Assembly (NCBI RefSeq): GCF_009905375.1
Contig: NC_133648.1
Location: 306,048,565 to 306,112,564 of the forward strand
DNA from: Apium graveolens
Lineage: Eukaryota > Streptophyta > Magnoliopsida > Apiales > Apiaceae
Length of the DNA: 64,000 bases
Direction of reading: 5' to 3'
Part shown: piece after piece, positions 45,896-56,686 of the stretch
Numbering within the stretch: position 1 is the stretch's first letter
How the letters are laid out: each line of letters opens with the position of its first letter
Translations under genes and position numbers: made by a program
Notes under the pieces: model-generated
Told to the model about the DNA's origin: nothing
The model's input: only the letters and a program-made list of their open reading frames with translations
Database searches by the model: none

Positions 45896-46522
45896 ATGAG
45901 GTAGGTTGAACCTGTTGAGGATGTTATAGCCCATGAGCGTGACCCTACACCCGAGCCAGAGGACCCACCTATTGATGACTCAGATGATGACCCTACTAGG
46001 GATCTCCCGGAGGAGGAGACTAACTTTCCTGCCCCCATAGCTGATGATATTGAAATGCCCTAGGGCGATGGCGTAGATTGGACAGACATAGAGATGTACC
46101 CTCTCCCGACCGTTCACCCTCCTACACCTCACCCAGGGATGCTGAGCCCTTTGCCTAATACTGATGAGGACAAGGATGACGAGATGTATGCACAGACCTA
46201 CAAGGTTCATGACATATCCTCTAGTGACCCAGACTCACCTCTACCACCCCCACCGACCATACATGTAGCCGTGCATAACTGGATAGTTGCTCAGCTTAAC
46301 ACTGAGATCACCGCGACATCTGCCTGCATTGTGGAGTTACGACAGGCGCTGACCGTCGAGAGAGCCATTAGGGTAGGATACCTAGGAGACTTTAGAGATG
46401 CTTCCCCCGATATTGCTCGCATGGAGATTGATGGGATTGAGCTTCGTACCCGAGTACAGATGAGGATGAAAGCGATGGGAGGATACATCCCGATAGTTGA
46501 TGCGGAGTTTAATGTAGGCAGG
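45896..46522 (+). pseudogene. Unrecognised leader ORF upstream of gag in chromovirus B, cut by Tat
   Basis: From an ATG at 45896 one frame runs to the Tat insertion with only two stops (45902 and near 46061). It continues after the insertion (57281-57313) as SDKEGSRPHAQ and then ends. The N-terminal half is acidic and Pro-rich (DPTPEPEDPPIDDSDDDPT, SSDPDSPLPPPPTIHVAVHN). The C-terminal half looks helical (TSACIVELRQALTVERAIR). I do not recognise the family. It is separated from gag (57709) by about 400 bp. It could be a decayed accessory ORF or an old gag N-terminal extension. Confidence 0.5.
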
Positions 46523-47097
46523 TGTTATGGATAAAAAACTAATATATATATATATAATTGCTGTATTTATTACTAAGGTACGTGAGCTCAAGGCCTTTAA
46601 TGGCGGCTCTCGTGTTTCGTAGCTTAACTCTGCCCTTACGAGATGCCTACGTATCTCTGTGAATTAGAGAATCAAGCCAAAAAACGTAGTTCTGATTTGT
46701 GGGTGAGACCCCTTATATAGATGTTGGAAGTCCTTGAATTGGACTTGGTATAGGAGACTTGGTGGGCAAGTCTCATAATTAGAATGGACTTTTGAATCCT
46801 AGATAGTAGGAAACTGATTCCTTATCCTTTTAGGTCCCCTTGAGACCAATCTACAAGGATTTATATCCCCACTAGGACTTATCTTAATAGCTGTTTTTCT
46901 CCATTATTTATTAATTACGAATTTAATAAATAATCAGGGTTTTTGGGCCTTTTTTGTCTCATCAGGCCTGATCCGGTCCATCAGGCCTGATCAACATGTT
47001 AACCTTTCTGGTCTGAATGTCATACATCTTCTTATTGGGCCTTGGAGCCCAAACTGTAATAACTAATTATGCAATCAGGATTTATTCATCCCTATCA
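46523..47097 (-). repeat. 3' LTR of the Tat element (lower coordinates)
   Basis: On the plus strand it runs from TGTTATGGATAAAAAACTAA to ATTCATCCCTATCA. It contains a TA microsatellite at about 46541-46556 and two copies of ATCAGGCCTGATC near 46963-46995. It adjoins the polypurine tract at 47098 and the target duplication GCAGG on the left. Confidence 0.95.
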
Positions 47098-47111
47098 TTT
47101 ACCCCCCAACT
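47098..47111 (-). other. Polypurine tract of the Tat element
   Basis: On the minus strand the sequence is AGTTGGGGGGTAAA directly before the LTR start TGATAGGGATG. This fixes the element orientation as minus. Confidence 0.9.
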
Positions 47112-47359
47112 ATTGAGAAACCGTATAAGATTTCGCGAAAGTTAAGTTCACTTATTCCCTTACTGGGTATCGTTTTGTGTAAAGTGTGGAGCGACCTACA
47201 CGTTTACAACGATTTACTTTTATCCCCTTTATTCAGGAATTATCTTAATTTCCAGGAATTTTTTCCCTTGACTCCGGGATTTTTTCTTAATTTTCTGGAT
47301 TTTTTCCTTTAATTTCTAGAATTTATCCTTATTTTTCTGGGATTTTTCAGATTTTCAGC

Positions 47360-48048
47360 CCTTTTTCGACCAGGATCCTAGTCAAAATTTCGACTGGATC
47401 CTAGTCGAAAATATGGGTCAGTCTTGCAATCCTGGTCAAAGGAGTTCGACTAGGATCCACGACCTGGAATTCGACCAGGATCCTAGTCGAACTTTCGACC
47501 TGGATCTAGGTCGAAAACTTACCCCTCTTTTTAATTCCTGGTTTTGAACTTTTCGACTAGGATTTGGACCAAGATTCTAGTCGATGTTTCGACCTGAATC
47601 CTGTTCGAAAATTCTCTATGTCTCATGCTTCCTGGTCGAAGCATTTCGACTAGGATTCACGACCTGGTTTTCGACCAGGATCCTAGTCGATTTTCGACCT
47701 GGGTTTTAGTCTAGGTTTTAAACCCCATTCTTGAAAAATACTTGGTTCATTTCGACCTCATTCCTGGTCGAAGCTTTGACCTCAATCCAGTCCTGTTATT
47801 TCCGTTGTTTTCGTGTGTCTAGTCGAAAAAATTCGGGCAGGATCCACGACCTAGAATTCGACCTGAATCCTGGTCTTTTTTACCCGTTATTTTCGGGTGC
47901 CTGCTTGAAAGATTTTGGGCAGGATTCACGACCTGGAATTCGACCTGAATCCTGGTCTTTTTTCCCGTTATTTTCGGGTGCCTGCTCGAAAGATTTCGGG
48001 CAGGATTCACGACCTGGAATTCGACCTGAATTCTGGTCTTCCACTAGC
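47360..48048. repeat. Array of diverged CGACCAGGATCCTAGTCG repeats upstream of the antisense gene
   Basis: Words around TTCGACCAGGATCCTAGTCG, many of them near-palindromic around GGATCC, recur roughly 15-20 times over 0.7 kb in both orientations. The right part (about 47818-48045) is a clearer tandem of three units of about 84 bp (TTCGGGCAGGATTCACGACC, GAATTCGACCTGAATCCTGG). The open frame over this part (47731-48129) simply reads the repeat. The array lies between the 3' LTR and the antisense gene promoter. Confidence 0.82.
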
Positions 48049-48054
48049 AAAATT

Positions 48055-48384
48055 CATTGGGCCTTACAGCTTTTAGGGCTACAATTTAGGTTATTATATT
48101 TTCCAAATCCTAATTGGATTTGGGCCTAGCCTTCTTTATTGGGCCTTATTTTAGCGGGCCCCTTTATTGGGCCTTTAATCTTATTGGGCCTCTTTATTGG
48201 GCCTTAAATCTTATCGGGCCTCTTTATTGGGCCTTAAATCTTATTGAGCCTCTTTATTGATTTGGAATTCTCTAGAATTCCTTGGAATTATTCTGGAATA
48301 TTCCATTTTTCTGGGCATTTTTCTTTAGGCCTCTTTTCTTAATGGGCTTTCATCCCTTCAACTTCCCTTTTCCTCTTATATAAA
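48055..48384 (+). promoter_or_regulatory. Promoter of the antisense gene: TGGGCC cluster and TATA box
   Basis: TTATTGGGCC-type motifs occur about eight times between 48055 and 48245. TGGGCC/T is the site II element bound by TCP-type factors in many plant promoters. A canonical TATATAAA follows at 48377-48384 in TCCTCTTATATAAAGGAGTA, about 230 bp before the start codon. A transcription start around 48405-48415 would fit. Polypyrimidine stretches (CTTCTCCTCACTTTCTC) follow, as in many plant 5' leaders. Confidence 0.7.
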
Positions 48385-48604
48385 GGAGTAAGGAGAGGCT
48401 ACTTCTCCTCACTTTCTCATTTCTAAGTTTTTCCTCTTTCTCCTCCTGCTAAGTTTTTCAGAGTAATAACAGCAAGTCGGAGCTCAAAGCCTTTTTTAGG
48501 AGCGCTTCTTCAGGTAAAATCCCTCCCTTTACTTCTTGTGTTTTCTTTTCCATTAAGTGCCTTTTTTTTTAGGATAACATGTCTATGTGCCCCGCCCTTT
48601 TCAG

Positions 48605-50607
48605 ATGGCTGACAAGAAAATGACTCGCTTGGCCAAAATGAACGTGGCTAGAAAGTCCAACGAATTCCTTATTCGATCAAGGTATACTTCTTTAATCCAC
48701 ATGATCAACACTCGAGGGGATGAGTACCCGTCTGATGCGCATCTGGACGCGCACGACCATAGTGCTTTGCGGGATCCCAAGGAGCTGGAAAAGTTGAGCA
48801 GTTGCTTCAAAATCAAGGAACCTTTTAAGCTGGTTCTTGCAGGTCCGGCCGATAGGGCCTGTCAGTGGAAGAAGGACACCTTATGCGTATATAGGGATAC
48901 TCTAAGGACAGGTATCAGACTCCCTTTTCATCCGTTCATTCCTCTATTACTGGCTGATGTGGGCATCAGCCCTTGCCAACTCCCCTCTAATTCTTGGAGG
49001 CTCATCCTGTGCTATCTGTCACAATGTGCCAAGCACAATGTCCCTACTTCCGTTGCCGTTTTCAAGAAAATTTTCCAGTTCAAAAACAGCCCTGATAAAA
49101 GTCCGGGTTGGGTTTCTCTAAACCAGCGCCCCACTATTCCCCATATTGTGAACGGGAAGTCCATCCCGGACAACAACTTGGGGTGGAAGAAAGATTTTTT
49201 GTTTGTCGTTTGGGAGGGTGGAGATTGGGGCACCCTATTTCAATCGTCCTTTGGGCTTGCCGTCGATGGGAGCCCAAATGATATAACTCTGTCTGAGGAG
49301 GAGGCTAGATCTTTCAACCTCCTTATGCAAGATAATGGGACTTCCCATTCTTGGGACCTTATCCGGGAGACCGTCCTGGTAGAACGCGGCCTCTCGCCCG
49401 TCCCTAAGAAAAGTAAGTTTCCTTCCTTACCTCTTTTTTATCTCCTTTATTTTTTATTCCGCTGATTCTTCAACTTATCTCGCTGGTCGTAGTGGCTGAG
49501 AAGATTGAGGAGGCTACCAAGCCTAAAGACCTGGAGACAACCAGGATGAAGCGGGCTGGAAAGGTATTTAAAGACCCACGCCTTGGTGACCGCTTCCCTG
49601 AGTTCCTCCTTCAAGCAATGGAACCAGGCGAGGAAGGCCCTAGCCAAGTTTTGCGCACCAAGCAGAGGCCAGGGGCCTATTTTCAACCTGCTTGGGGGAT
49701 CCGGGGCAAGGATTCAATCGTTGGCAGCACGGCGCTGTCCAAGGAATGGTCTAAGCATTCCATCTCCCCGGTGGACTATCAAGACTTTGTCCTTCAACAG
49801 GACTTAGAGGGGAATGAGCTTTTCAGAGCCCAGGCTTTAGCGACGGTACGTCCTTTTCCTATGCCCTTCATACTTGCCTTTTTACGTTTCTTTTCTCATA
49901 CTTTGGCTACTTCTCTTGCAGGCTAACGCCCATTTCCAAGTGGCGATTCACCAAGCTAAGGCTTGGAAGGTTGGCCTGGAGGATGCTAATAAGAAGTTGG
50001 AGGAGGCCAACCAGAGATAGAGGCCCTCGAAGCTCAACTGGCCTCTTCCACTTCTGACCTGGAAACGGCCCAGGCTGAAAATGTTATTCTGAAGGCTCAG
50101 AAGGATAAAGCCTTTCATGGCTGGATGGACACCCAGGAGTTCAAGGACTTGATGGTGGAGCACGATGCCCTCCTACACCCAGTTAGCTATAAAGAAGGCT
50201 GGGATGCTACTGTGGAGGCCGTTCAAGATGAATTTCCAGAAGTCCTTGAGCAGTCCGCCTTTCCTTGCCCTGTGCGAGTTCCAGAGTTCGGGGGTGTTAC
50301 TGACAAGCTTGCTGATCTGATCAAAGACGGCCCTTCAGGGAGCCCAAGCCACAAGAGGAAAGAACTCGAGTCCAGCTCTTGGGAGGAGGAGACTTCTTCT
50401 GAAGAAGATTCTGCGCCTGCTGTGAAGAAGGTCAGGGTGGAGGAGCCTCCAAGGGCTGCGCCTCAGAATCCAGTGTCTCCCGCATCATCCAAAGCATCCG
50501 AAGGTGGTTCTGATGGAACCTCTACGGGGACTTCTGAGGGGACGACTGAGATGTCCGAGGAGACTTCGGATAGTGGTTTCGAAGAATCCGAGCCTTCCGA
50601 GTCCTAA
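48605..50607 (+). pseudogene. Antisense gene of the Tat element (putative gypsy-type transposon protein), three introns, one frameshift
   Basis: The ATG at 48605 directly follows a likely 5' UTR intron (48514-48604, GTAAAA...TTTCAG). Coding exons are 48605-49412, 49493-49845 and 49922-50607; introns of 80 and 76 bp have GTAAGT...CGTAG and GTACGT...TGCAG ends and keep phase. The protein would be about 615 residues. Residues 90-260 (RLPFHPFIPLLLADVGISPC, SNSWRLILCYLSQCAKHNV, WVSLNQRP) resemble the plant family named 'putative gypsy type transposon' (PF04195). A coiled coil (LEDANKKLEEANQR; AQLASSTSDLETAQAENV) and an acidic Ser-rich tail follow. A single-base loss near 50018 breaks exon 3. Function unknown. 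Confidence 0.78.
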
Positions 50608-50957
50608 GTTTTTTTTATGTATATCTTCTTCCTAGACAATATGTGAACTTTATTTATGTCAGAACTTGTTACCCTTCGGGGTTATTACATATGTTGCTTT
50701 CCTTACTTGCCTCTTTCTATTTTATCTTTACAATCTTAATATGCATTTGAACTTTAAACATCCTTAGATTGAAATAATTTCAAACTCTTTAATATGAAGT
50801 CTGTTTTTCCAAAACCTTACATAACATGGGTTCGACCCTAATCAATAATAACTAGACAATGTAAATTCTACTGGAATATAAAATCCTACGCAAGCAAAGC
50901 TTCAAGGTGCTTTTAAACCTACTTGTCACAATGACAAGTGAGAGTACTTCGACTATC
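50608..50957. other. Spacer between the convergent antisense gene and Tat pol
   Basis: About 350 bp of AT-rich sequence lies between the 3' ends of two convergent coding regions. It should hold the 3' end of the antisense transcript. No gene is seen, and no single polyadenylation signal stands out. Confidence 0.55.
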
Positions 50958-52664
50958 TTACACATAGTAAACCTTCAGGTTTTGTGCGTGCCAGGTTCTC
51001 GGGACTTCAAAACCATCCATAGTCTCCAGTTTGTAGGTTCCTCTACCCTGAACGCTCTTGACTCTGTACGGCCCTTCCCAATTTGGGGCAAGTTTTCCTT
51101 TATATCCTACACCAGAAGCTTCCACTTTCCTTAATACCAAATCTCCTTGCTTGAAGAATCTCTCTTTAACCCTTAGGTTGTAATAAAAGGAAGCTTTTTT
51201 CTGGTACTCCACTATCTTTGCATGTGCCTCATCTCGCACTTCATCAATTAGATCCAGGGCTAACCTCTGCCCTTCCTCATTTTCTTCTGCATTGAAAGCC
51301 CGAATCCTTGGAGAGGAATGTGATATCTCCACTGGAACTACTGCTTCTGCCCCATATGCCAACATGAAGGGCGTCGCTCTTGTCGTGACTCTATAGGTGG
51401 TCCTATAGGCCCATAATATGGGAAGTATCTCATCCACCCAATTATTTCTTGACTTCTCGATCCTCTTTTTTAGTCCATCCAGGATTATTTGATTTGCTAC
51501 TTCCGCTTGCCCATTGGCTTGTGGGTGAGCCACAGAGGTGAACCGTAACTCAATTTCATTTTCTTCACAATACTTCTTGAATTCCTCATTGTTGAATTGT
51601 GTTCCATTGTCAGTGACGAGGATACGGGGAATTCCATATCGGCACATAATGTTTTCCAACAGGAATTGTGCAACCTGCTTAGTTGTGATCTTGGCCAAGG
51701 GTTTGGCTTCGATCCACTTGGTGAAATAATCAATGGCTACAATCAGAAACTTCCTTTGTGCTGTGGCCATGGGAAAAGGCCCCAATATATCCATTCCCCA
51801 CATAGTAAAAGGAATGGGCGAGTTGATAGAGGTCAGCATCTCGGGGGTTTGTCTAACAACAGGTGCATGCTTCTGACAGTGGTCACATTTCTTCATGTAT
51901 TCTTTGGCATCAGCCATCATTTCTGGCCAATAAAAGCCTAAATGAGTTATCTTATGAGCCAAGGCCCTGCCCCCCAAGTGTTGTCCACAAATACCTTCAT
52001 GCACTTCTTCAAGAGCCAAGCGTGCCTCATCGGGCCTGAGACACCTCAAGTAGGGAACCACGAAAGATCTTTTGTAAAGAATCCCATCTATCAAAGAGTA
52101 CCTTAGTGCTCGAACAGTTAACTTCCGTGCTTCAGTTGCATCACTTGGTAACCAACCGGTTTGAATGTGAGCCTTGATAGGATCAATCCATGACGTTCCC
52201 AGGCCTATGGGAGCCACAAGCTTAACATCTATGCTTCGTGTCTTCAAAACACGGAAGTACACACTTCCTGAACTTTCTTCTATCTCAGATGAAGCAAACT
52301 TTGATAGCGCATCTGCCTTAGCATTTTCTTCCCTTGGAATGTGTTCAACATGGCATTCATTAAATTGGGTCATCACAGCCCTTACTAGGCGGACATACTT
52401 AGCCATCGTATCATCCCTTGCCTCAAATTCTCCCTTCACCTGGGATATGATCAGTTTCGAGTCTCCACGGACCTTTAAGTTTCTAACTCTAAGTGTCCCA
52501 GCTAGACCAAGGCCAGTTATCAGGGCTTCATACTCTGCCTCATTGTTTGTGGTTGGGAAGTCTAGCTTCATAGCATTCTCAATTAAGAACCCATCAGGGC
52601 TTTGCAAAACCAACCCTGCTCCACTGGAATTTATTTTTGATGCTCCATCAAAATAGAGAACCCA
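50958..52664 (-). CDS. Tat second (archaeal-type) RNase H and integrase
   Basis: Open from about 52664 to the stop at 50958. The second RNase H has YFDGAS, TTNNEAEYEALITGLGLA, KVRGDSKLIISQVKG and HIPREENAKADALSKFAS, with all acidic catalytic positions present. Integrase follows with the zinc-binding HEGICGQHLGGRA...KKCDHCQKH, MWGMDILGPF (Asp), RILVTDNGTQFNNEEF (Asp) and HPQANGQAEVANQIIL (Glu), and ends EVPRTWHAQNLKVYYV. Family-typical length and intact motifs make this the best preserved coding block in the window. It is part of a polyprotein, so breaks upstream would still block normal expression. Confidence 0.92.
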   Translation of the reverse strand, partial: WVLYFDGASKINSSGAGLVLQSPDGFLIENAMKLDFPTTNNEAEYEALITGLGLAGTLRVRNLKVRGDSKLIISQVKGEFEARDDTMAKYVRLVRAVMTQFNECHVEHIPREENAKADALSKFASSEIEESSGSVYFRVLKTRSIDVKLVAPIGLGTSWIDPIKAHIQTGWLPSDATEARKLTVRALRYSLIDGILYKRSFVVPYLRCLRPDEARLALEEVHEGICGQHLGGRALAHKITHLGFYWPEMMADAKEYMKKCDHCQKHAPVVRQTPEMLTSINSPIPFTMWGMDILGPFPMATAQRKFLIVAIDYFTKWIEAKPLAKITTKQVAQFLLENIMCRYGIPRILVTDNGTQFNNEEFKKYCEENEIELRFTSVAHPQANGQAEVANQIILDGLKKRIEKSRNNWVDEILPILWAYRTTYRVTTRATPFMLAYGAEAVVPVEISHSSPRIRAFNAEENEEGQRLALDLIDEVRDEAHAKIVEYQKKASFYYNLRVKERFFKQGDLVLRKVEASGVGYKGKLAPNWEGPYRVKSVQGRGTYKLETMDGFEVPRTWHAQNLKVYYV

Positions 52665-53445
52665 ATATTCTTTCTCCTTATCATCCTTCCTCTGTCCCCA
52701 TTATCGACTCCCTTGTCTTGAGGTATGGTATCTTCCTGCCCCCCGACTTCTTGGTTGGGTATGGTACATTCCACCACGAAGTCAGCTAGTGCCTAGACTT
52801 TTATAGCCGTACGTGGCTTATACTTGAGATCGAACTCTCCCAACTCTATTGCCCACTTAATCAATCTCCCACTTGCCTTGGACTGTGAATGATATTTCTC
52901 AGTGGCTGATTCGTTAGCACCTCAATCTGATGAGCCTGAAAGTAAGGACGCAGTTTTCTTGAAGCCATTACCAAGGCTAGAGCAAATTTCTCAATAGTTG
53001 AATAATTCAATTCAGCACCATGCAGAATTTTGCTGACATAATATACGGGTTTCTGGACTTTTAGCTCCTCCTTAACCAACACCGCGCTCAAGGCGCTCTC
53101 TGAAACAGCCAAGTACAAGAATAAAACTTCATTCAAAGATGGTTTGGCCAACAACGGGGCCTGAGCCATATATTTCTTTAACTCTTCGAATGCCTTCTGG
53201 CTTTCCTCATTCCATACAAAGTCTTTGATATTCTTTAGTGACTTGAAGAATGACAAGCACTTGTCTCCTGACTTGGAGATGAATCGTCCTAGCGCATCGA
53301 CCCTTCCTGTGAGCTTCTGAACATCCTTGACAGTTTTTGGTGGTTCCATGTCCAGGATTGCCTTTATTTTATCGGGGTTAGCCTCAATTCCTCTCTTTGA
53401 GACCATCAATGCCAAAATTTTCCAGATCCCACTCCGAAAGCGCAC
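52665..53445 (-). pseudogene. Tat first RNase H and connection region, broken
   Basis: The frame 53445-52861 carries RGIEANPDKIKAILDMEPPK (the reverse transcriptase thumb/connection), GRFISKSGDKCLSFFKSLKN, LAVSESALSAVLVKEE and LNYSTIEKFALALVMASRKL, the first RNase H. Its AVSESALSAVL lacks the usual first Asp, as is common in this degenerate Tat domain. A frameshift near 53410 separates it from reverse transcriptase. Another near 52861 and a TAG near 52795 separate it from the second RNase H. The linker shows KWAIELGEFDLKYKPRTAIK. Confidence 0.85.
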
Positions 53446-54773
53446 TTCGTAGGATTCAACATCATCTTGTGGTACCTCAGGATCTCAAAAGCTTCCCTCA
53501 AATGGGTTATATGATCAGTCTTTACTAGACTCTTGACTAACATGTCATCAACATAGACTTCCATAGTCTTACCAATAAGATCCTTAAAAATTTTATTTAC
53601 CAACCTTTGATAGGTGGCTCCCGCATTCTTAAGACCAAACGCCATAACAAGATAACAATAAACACCAAAGTTTGTGATAAATGATACCTTTGGAATGTCA
53701 TCCTTGTGCATCTTAATCTGATTATATCCACTAAATCCATCCATGAAACTCAGCATCTCATGCCCAGCAGTGGCATCAATCAAAGTATCAATCCTTGGCA
53801 ATGGAATACAGTCTTTAGGGCATGCATCATTCAGATCAGTGAATTCTATACACATCCTCCACTTTCTATTAGCCTTCTTCACCATTACAGGGTTTGCTAA
53901 CCACTCCGGAAATTGAATCTCCTCAATGAAACCAGCCTCTAAGAGCTTCTCTACTTCCTGTTTTATAGCCTCTTGTCTTTCCGGGGCAAAAATTCTTTTC
54001 TTTTGTTTCACTGTCTTCCGGCTTGGATCCACATTTAGCTTGTGAGTAATCAACTCCGGGTCTATGCCTGGCATATCAGTTGCTGACCATGCAAATACAT
54101 CACTATTTTCTTGCAAAAATTTCACCAACTTCCCTCTAATGGGCTCCTCTAGTGTGGCTCCAATGAAAGTCATCCTCTCAGGATTCTCGGGGTCTAAAGG
54201 AACCGAAACCAAGTCTTCTGCTGGCTTTCCTCTCTTCTCATCATTTTCTCGGACATCCATATCTTTAATAGGAAGAACCTGCCCCCCGACTCCATCTGCC
54301 CTCAAAGAGGCCACATAACAGCTTCTTGCCATTTTTTGATCTCTTCTTTCTTCTCCAATCCCATCTCGAGTTGAAAATTTCATAACTGAATGATAAGAAG
54401 AAGGGACTGCCTTAAAGGCATGTATCCCTGTTCTTCCCATGATAGCATTGTAGGTCGAACTAGCCTTTACTACCACAAAGTCCAACATCTGTGTTGCTTG
54501 CCTTGGTTCCGTACCTATGGTGGTTGGCAACTTGATTATCCCTTCTACAGGACATTCTACTCCAGCAAATCCATATATCGGCATATCGGTTGGCGTCAAC
54601 TGGGAGTCGTTATACCCCATCCTTAGAAAGGTATCGTGGAGCAAGATATCCACAAAAGCACCATTATCCACAAGGACCCTTTTAACCGGGCTATTTCCTA
54701 TTATCGGTGTTATGACCAGGGGGTCGTCATGAGGAAACTTTACACCCTCTAGGTCAGAATCATCAAAAGCCAA
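53406..54773 (-). CDS. Tat protease and reverse transcriptase
   Basis: The frame opens in LAFDDSDLEGVKFPHDDPLV; the ATG-like start is not the real start, because upstream gag lies in another frame. Protease has RVLVDNGAFVDILLHDTFLR, where Asp is kept but the usual Ser/Thr-Gly pattern is Asn-Gly. Reverse transcriptase has ANPVMVKKANRKWRMCIEFT, CPKDCIPLPRIDTLID, SFMDGFSGYNQIKMHKDD, CYLVMAFGLKNAGATYQRLV and the catalytic MEVYVDDMLVKS. About 455 codons are open, ending at a frameshift near 53410. The enzyme copies the element RNA to DNA in the cytoplasmic particle. Confidence 0.9.
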   Translation of the reverse strand: MAFDDSDLEGVKFPHDDPLVITPIIGNSPVKRVLVDNGAFVDILLHDTFLRMGYNDSQLTPTDMPIYGFAGVECPVEGIIKLPTTIGTEPRQATQMLDFVVVKASSTYNAIMGRTGIHAFKAVPSSYHSVMKFSTRDGIGEERRDQKMARSCYVASLRADGVGGQVLPIKDMDVRENDEKRGKPAEDLVSVPLDPENPERMTFIGATLEEPIRGKLVKFLQENSDVFAWSATDMPGIDPELITHKLNVDPSRKTVKQKKRIFAPERQEAIKQEVEKLLEAGFIEEIQFPEWLANPVMVKKANRKWRMCIEFTDLNDACPKDCIPLPRIDTLIDATAGHEMLSFMDGFSGYNQIKMHKDDIPKVSFITNFGVYCYLVMAFGLKNAGATYQRLVNKIFKDLIGKTMEVYVDDMLVKSLVKTDHITHLREAFEILRYHKMMLNPTKCAFGVGSGKFWH

Positions 54774-54775
54774 TG

Positions 54776-56671
54776 TTACTTCTGTCCGGCCCTCTTCGGG
54801 GCTTCTCCTACAATATGCATAACCTCTCTTGTATATGCCTTTCTGGAATTTTTGGACAATCCAACAGCAGTTGGACCTCCAAAGATCGTGTTTATCACAG
54901 GCCCTCGAGGTCGCTGCCCTCCAAAAATTGCATTTATAACCGGCCCTCTAGGTTGGGGATTCCGCCCCTGATCGTCTTGGTCCCTCCTACGATCTTCAAA
55001 GTTCTTCCTTCCATTATTATTCTTATCCCCTCCTTCTCCAGTATATTTGTTCAATCTTCCTTTTCGAATCAAAAACTCAATTTCTTCTTTCAATTGCCTA
55101 CACTCATCGGTGTCATGGCCAACATCTTTGTGAAATCTGCAATACTTGCTCTTATCTAGTTTGGCGGGATCAGCTTTCAAGGGCTTAGGCCAGCGAATAT
55201 CTCTATCCTTCTCAATCTCCATCAAAATCTGGCTTCTAGGAGCATTCAGCTTAGCATATTCAGTGAACTTTTTCCCAGGTCCTCCCTTCTTGGGGGTTGA
55301 ATCAGAATTTTGTTCGGTTCTAGGATACTTGTCCTTTGCAATATATTCTAAATCAATTTTCCTCTTCTTATTTCCAGTGGGCTCATTACTTAGTACGGTC
55401 TTCCTCATACTTTCTTCAACCTTGATATACTTCCCTGCCCTCTCTTGGAGCTGCAACATGCTTTTAGGGGGACGTTTGGCCAAGGACATCTTGAAAAACT
55501 CATCCCTAGTTCCTTGTTGCAGTGCTATCATGGCCACCTTATCATCAAGGTCCGGGACTTTTAAAGCCTCCTTTGTGAAACGATTCAGGTAATCTCTCAT
55601 GGATTCCTTAGCTCCCTGCACAATACTCATAAGAGATGCTGAACTTTTCTCATGGACTCTCCCACTGATGAACTGCTTAATAAAAGCCTGACTTAACTCT
55701 CTGAACGATCCAATAGAGTTTGGGGGCAAGCGACTGTACCATCTTTGAGCCATACCGGACAGGGTTTGAGGGAAGGCCCGACACTTTATAGCATCATTCA
55801 CGGGTTGCAGCAGCAGTGCATTAGAGAATGTCCTAACATGATTAGCGGGGTCTCCCGTGCCATCATAGGCTTTGATAGTGGGCATCTTAAATTTTCTTGA
55901 GATATGGGCATTCATTATCTCTTCTGTGAAAGGTGGAGTTGGATCATCAGGATCTCCAAGGGGAAGGAGATTGCTTGGATCAGTTCTTGGGGCGACAACC
56001 CTTCTTCGTACCAGACCATCCAGGTCTATGACATGAGGAGGATTCCTCCCCTAGGAGGTATCTGGGGCTGGTGGCCTGGTGAGCTTCCAAGTCACGCCTC
56101 AGCCTTTGGATCTCAGCCTCATGAGCCCTGATCCTTTCCTGCACTTCCTGGGGATTCGCCCATTGGGTGCTTCGAGGGCGTTGCCTTCCATCGGCCATCG
56201 GCTCTTTGCCAGGATGTCTCCTTTTTGGGGCCACTTCATCATCCGAAGATTCGGAGTCTCTCTCAGTGTAAGGACCAGAAAATTCTCGATCCTCGGGGAT
56301 AGGAGCCAAACCTCGTATATAGGGGGCGATTGCCCTCGTGCTTCACTCCGCCCAGCATATCCACTTCCTCCAACCTCGGGGTAAAGGGGCATCCCATAAG
56401 GGGGGTTAGTAGTAACAATAGTTGAATATTCATACCCGACGGGTCGAGAATTCACAGGTACATGTACTTGTTGAACTTCAGGATTCATACCTTGAATAGT
56501 CGGGGGAGTTGTCCCTTATGGCTGAGGTTGAGTTGCCCCTATCTGGGCTTCCCCTTGAGTAGATGCATAAGTTGAATGGGGAGGAATCTCCACGGTTGAC
56601 GAAATCACCTGAGTTGTCCCTGATGGTGTTCCTTCCTCCAGAGCTCTAATTGTTCTCCGTGTTCTCGCCAT
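54776..56671 (-). pseudogene. Tat gag, with broken N-terminal part
   Basis: The ATG at 56671 starts MARTRRTIRALEEGTPSGTT, close after the primer site. A stop near 56519 and frameshifts near 56310 and 56060 interrupt the N-terminal third, which shows NPQEVQERIRAHEAEIQRLR (coiled coil). From 55915 the frame is open for 379 codons. It has YDGTGDPANHVRTFSNALLL, CRAFPQTLSGMAQRWYSRLP, SFRELSQAFIKQF, the zinc finger CRFHKDVGHDTDEC and an Arg/Gly-rich tail with two copies of RGPVIN(A/T)IFGG. It ends at 54776; pol lies in the -1 frame. Gag packages the element RNA. Confidence 0.87.
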
Positions 56672-56686
56672 GGTTGTTGTTGTGCT

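Noticed and set aside
44018..46038. Several 60-110 codon frames in LTR B and its leader on both strands
   Set aside because: Except for the leader frame at 45896-46522, they overlap each other on opposite strands and lack any recognisable domain.
47731..48129. A 132-codon frame with repeated RPGIRPES-like units upstream of the antisense gene
   Set aside because: It reads the 84-bp DNA repeat and has no start context or similarity. The region lies upstream of the TATA box.
52174..52656. A 160-codon plus-strand frame opposite Tat RNase H
   Set aside because: It is the shadow of the strongly conserved minus-strand RNase H/integrase frame.
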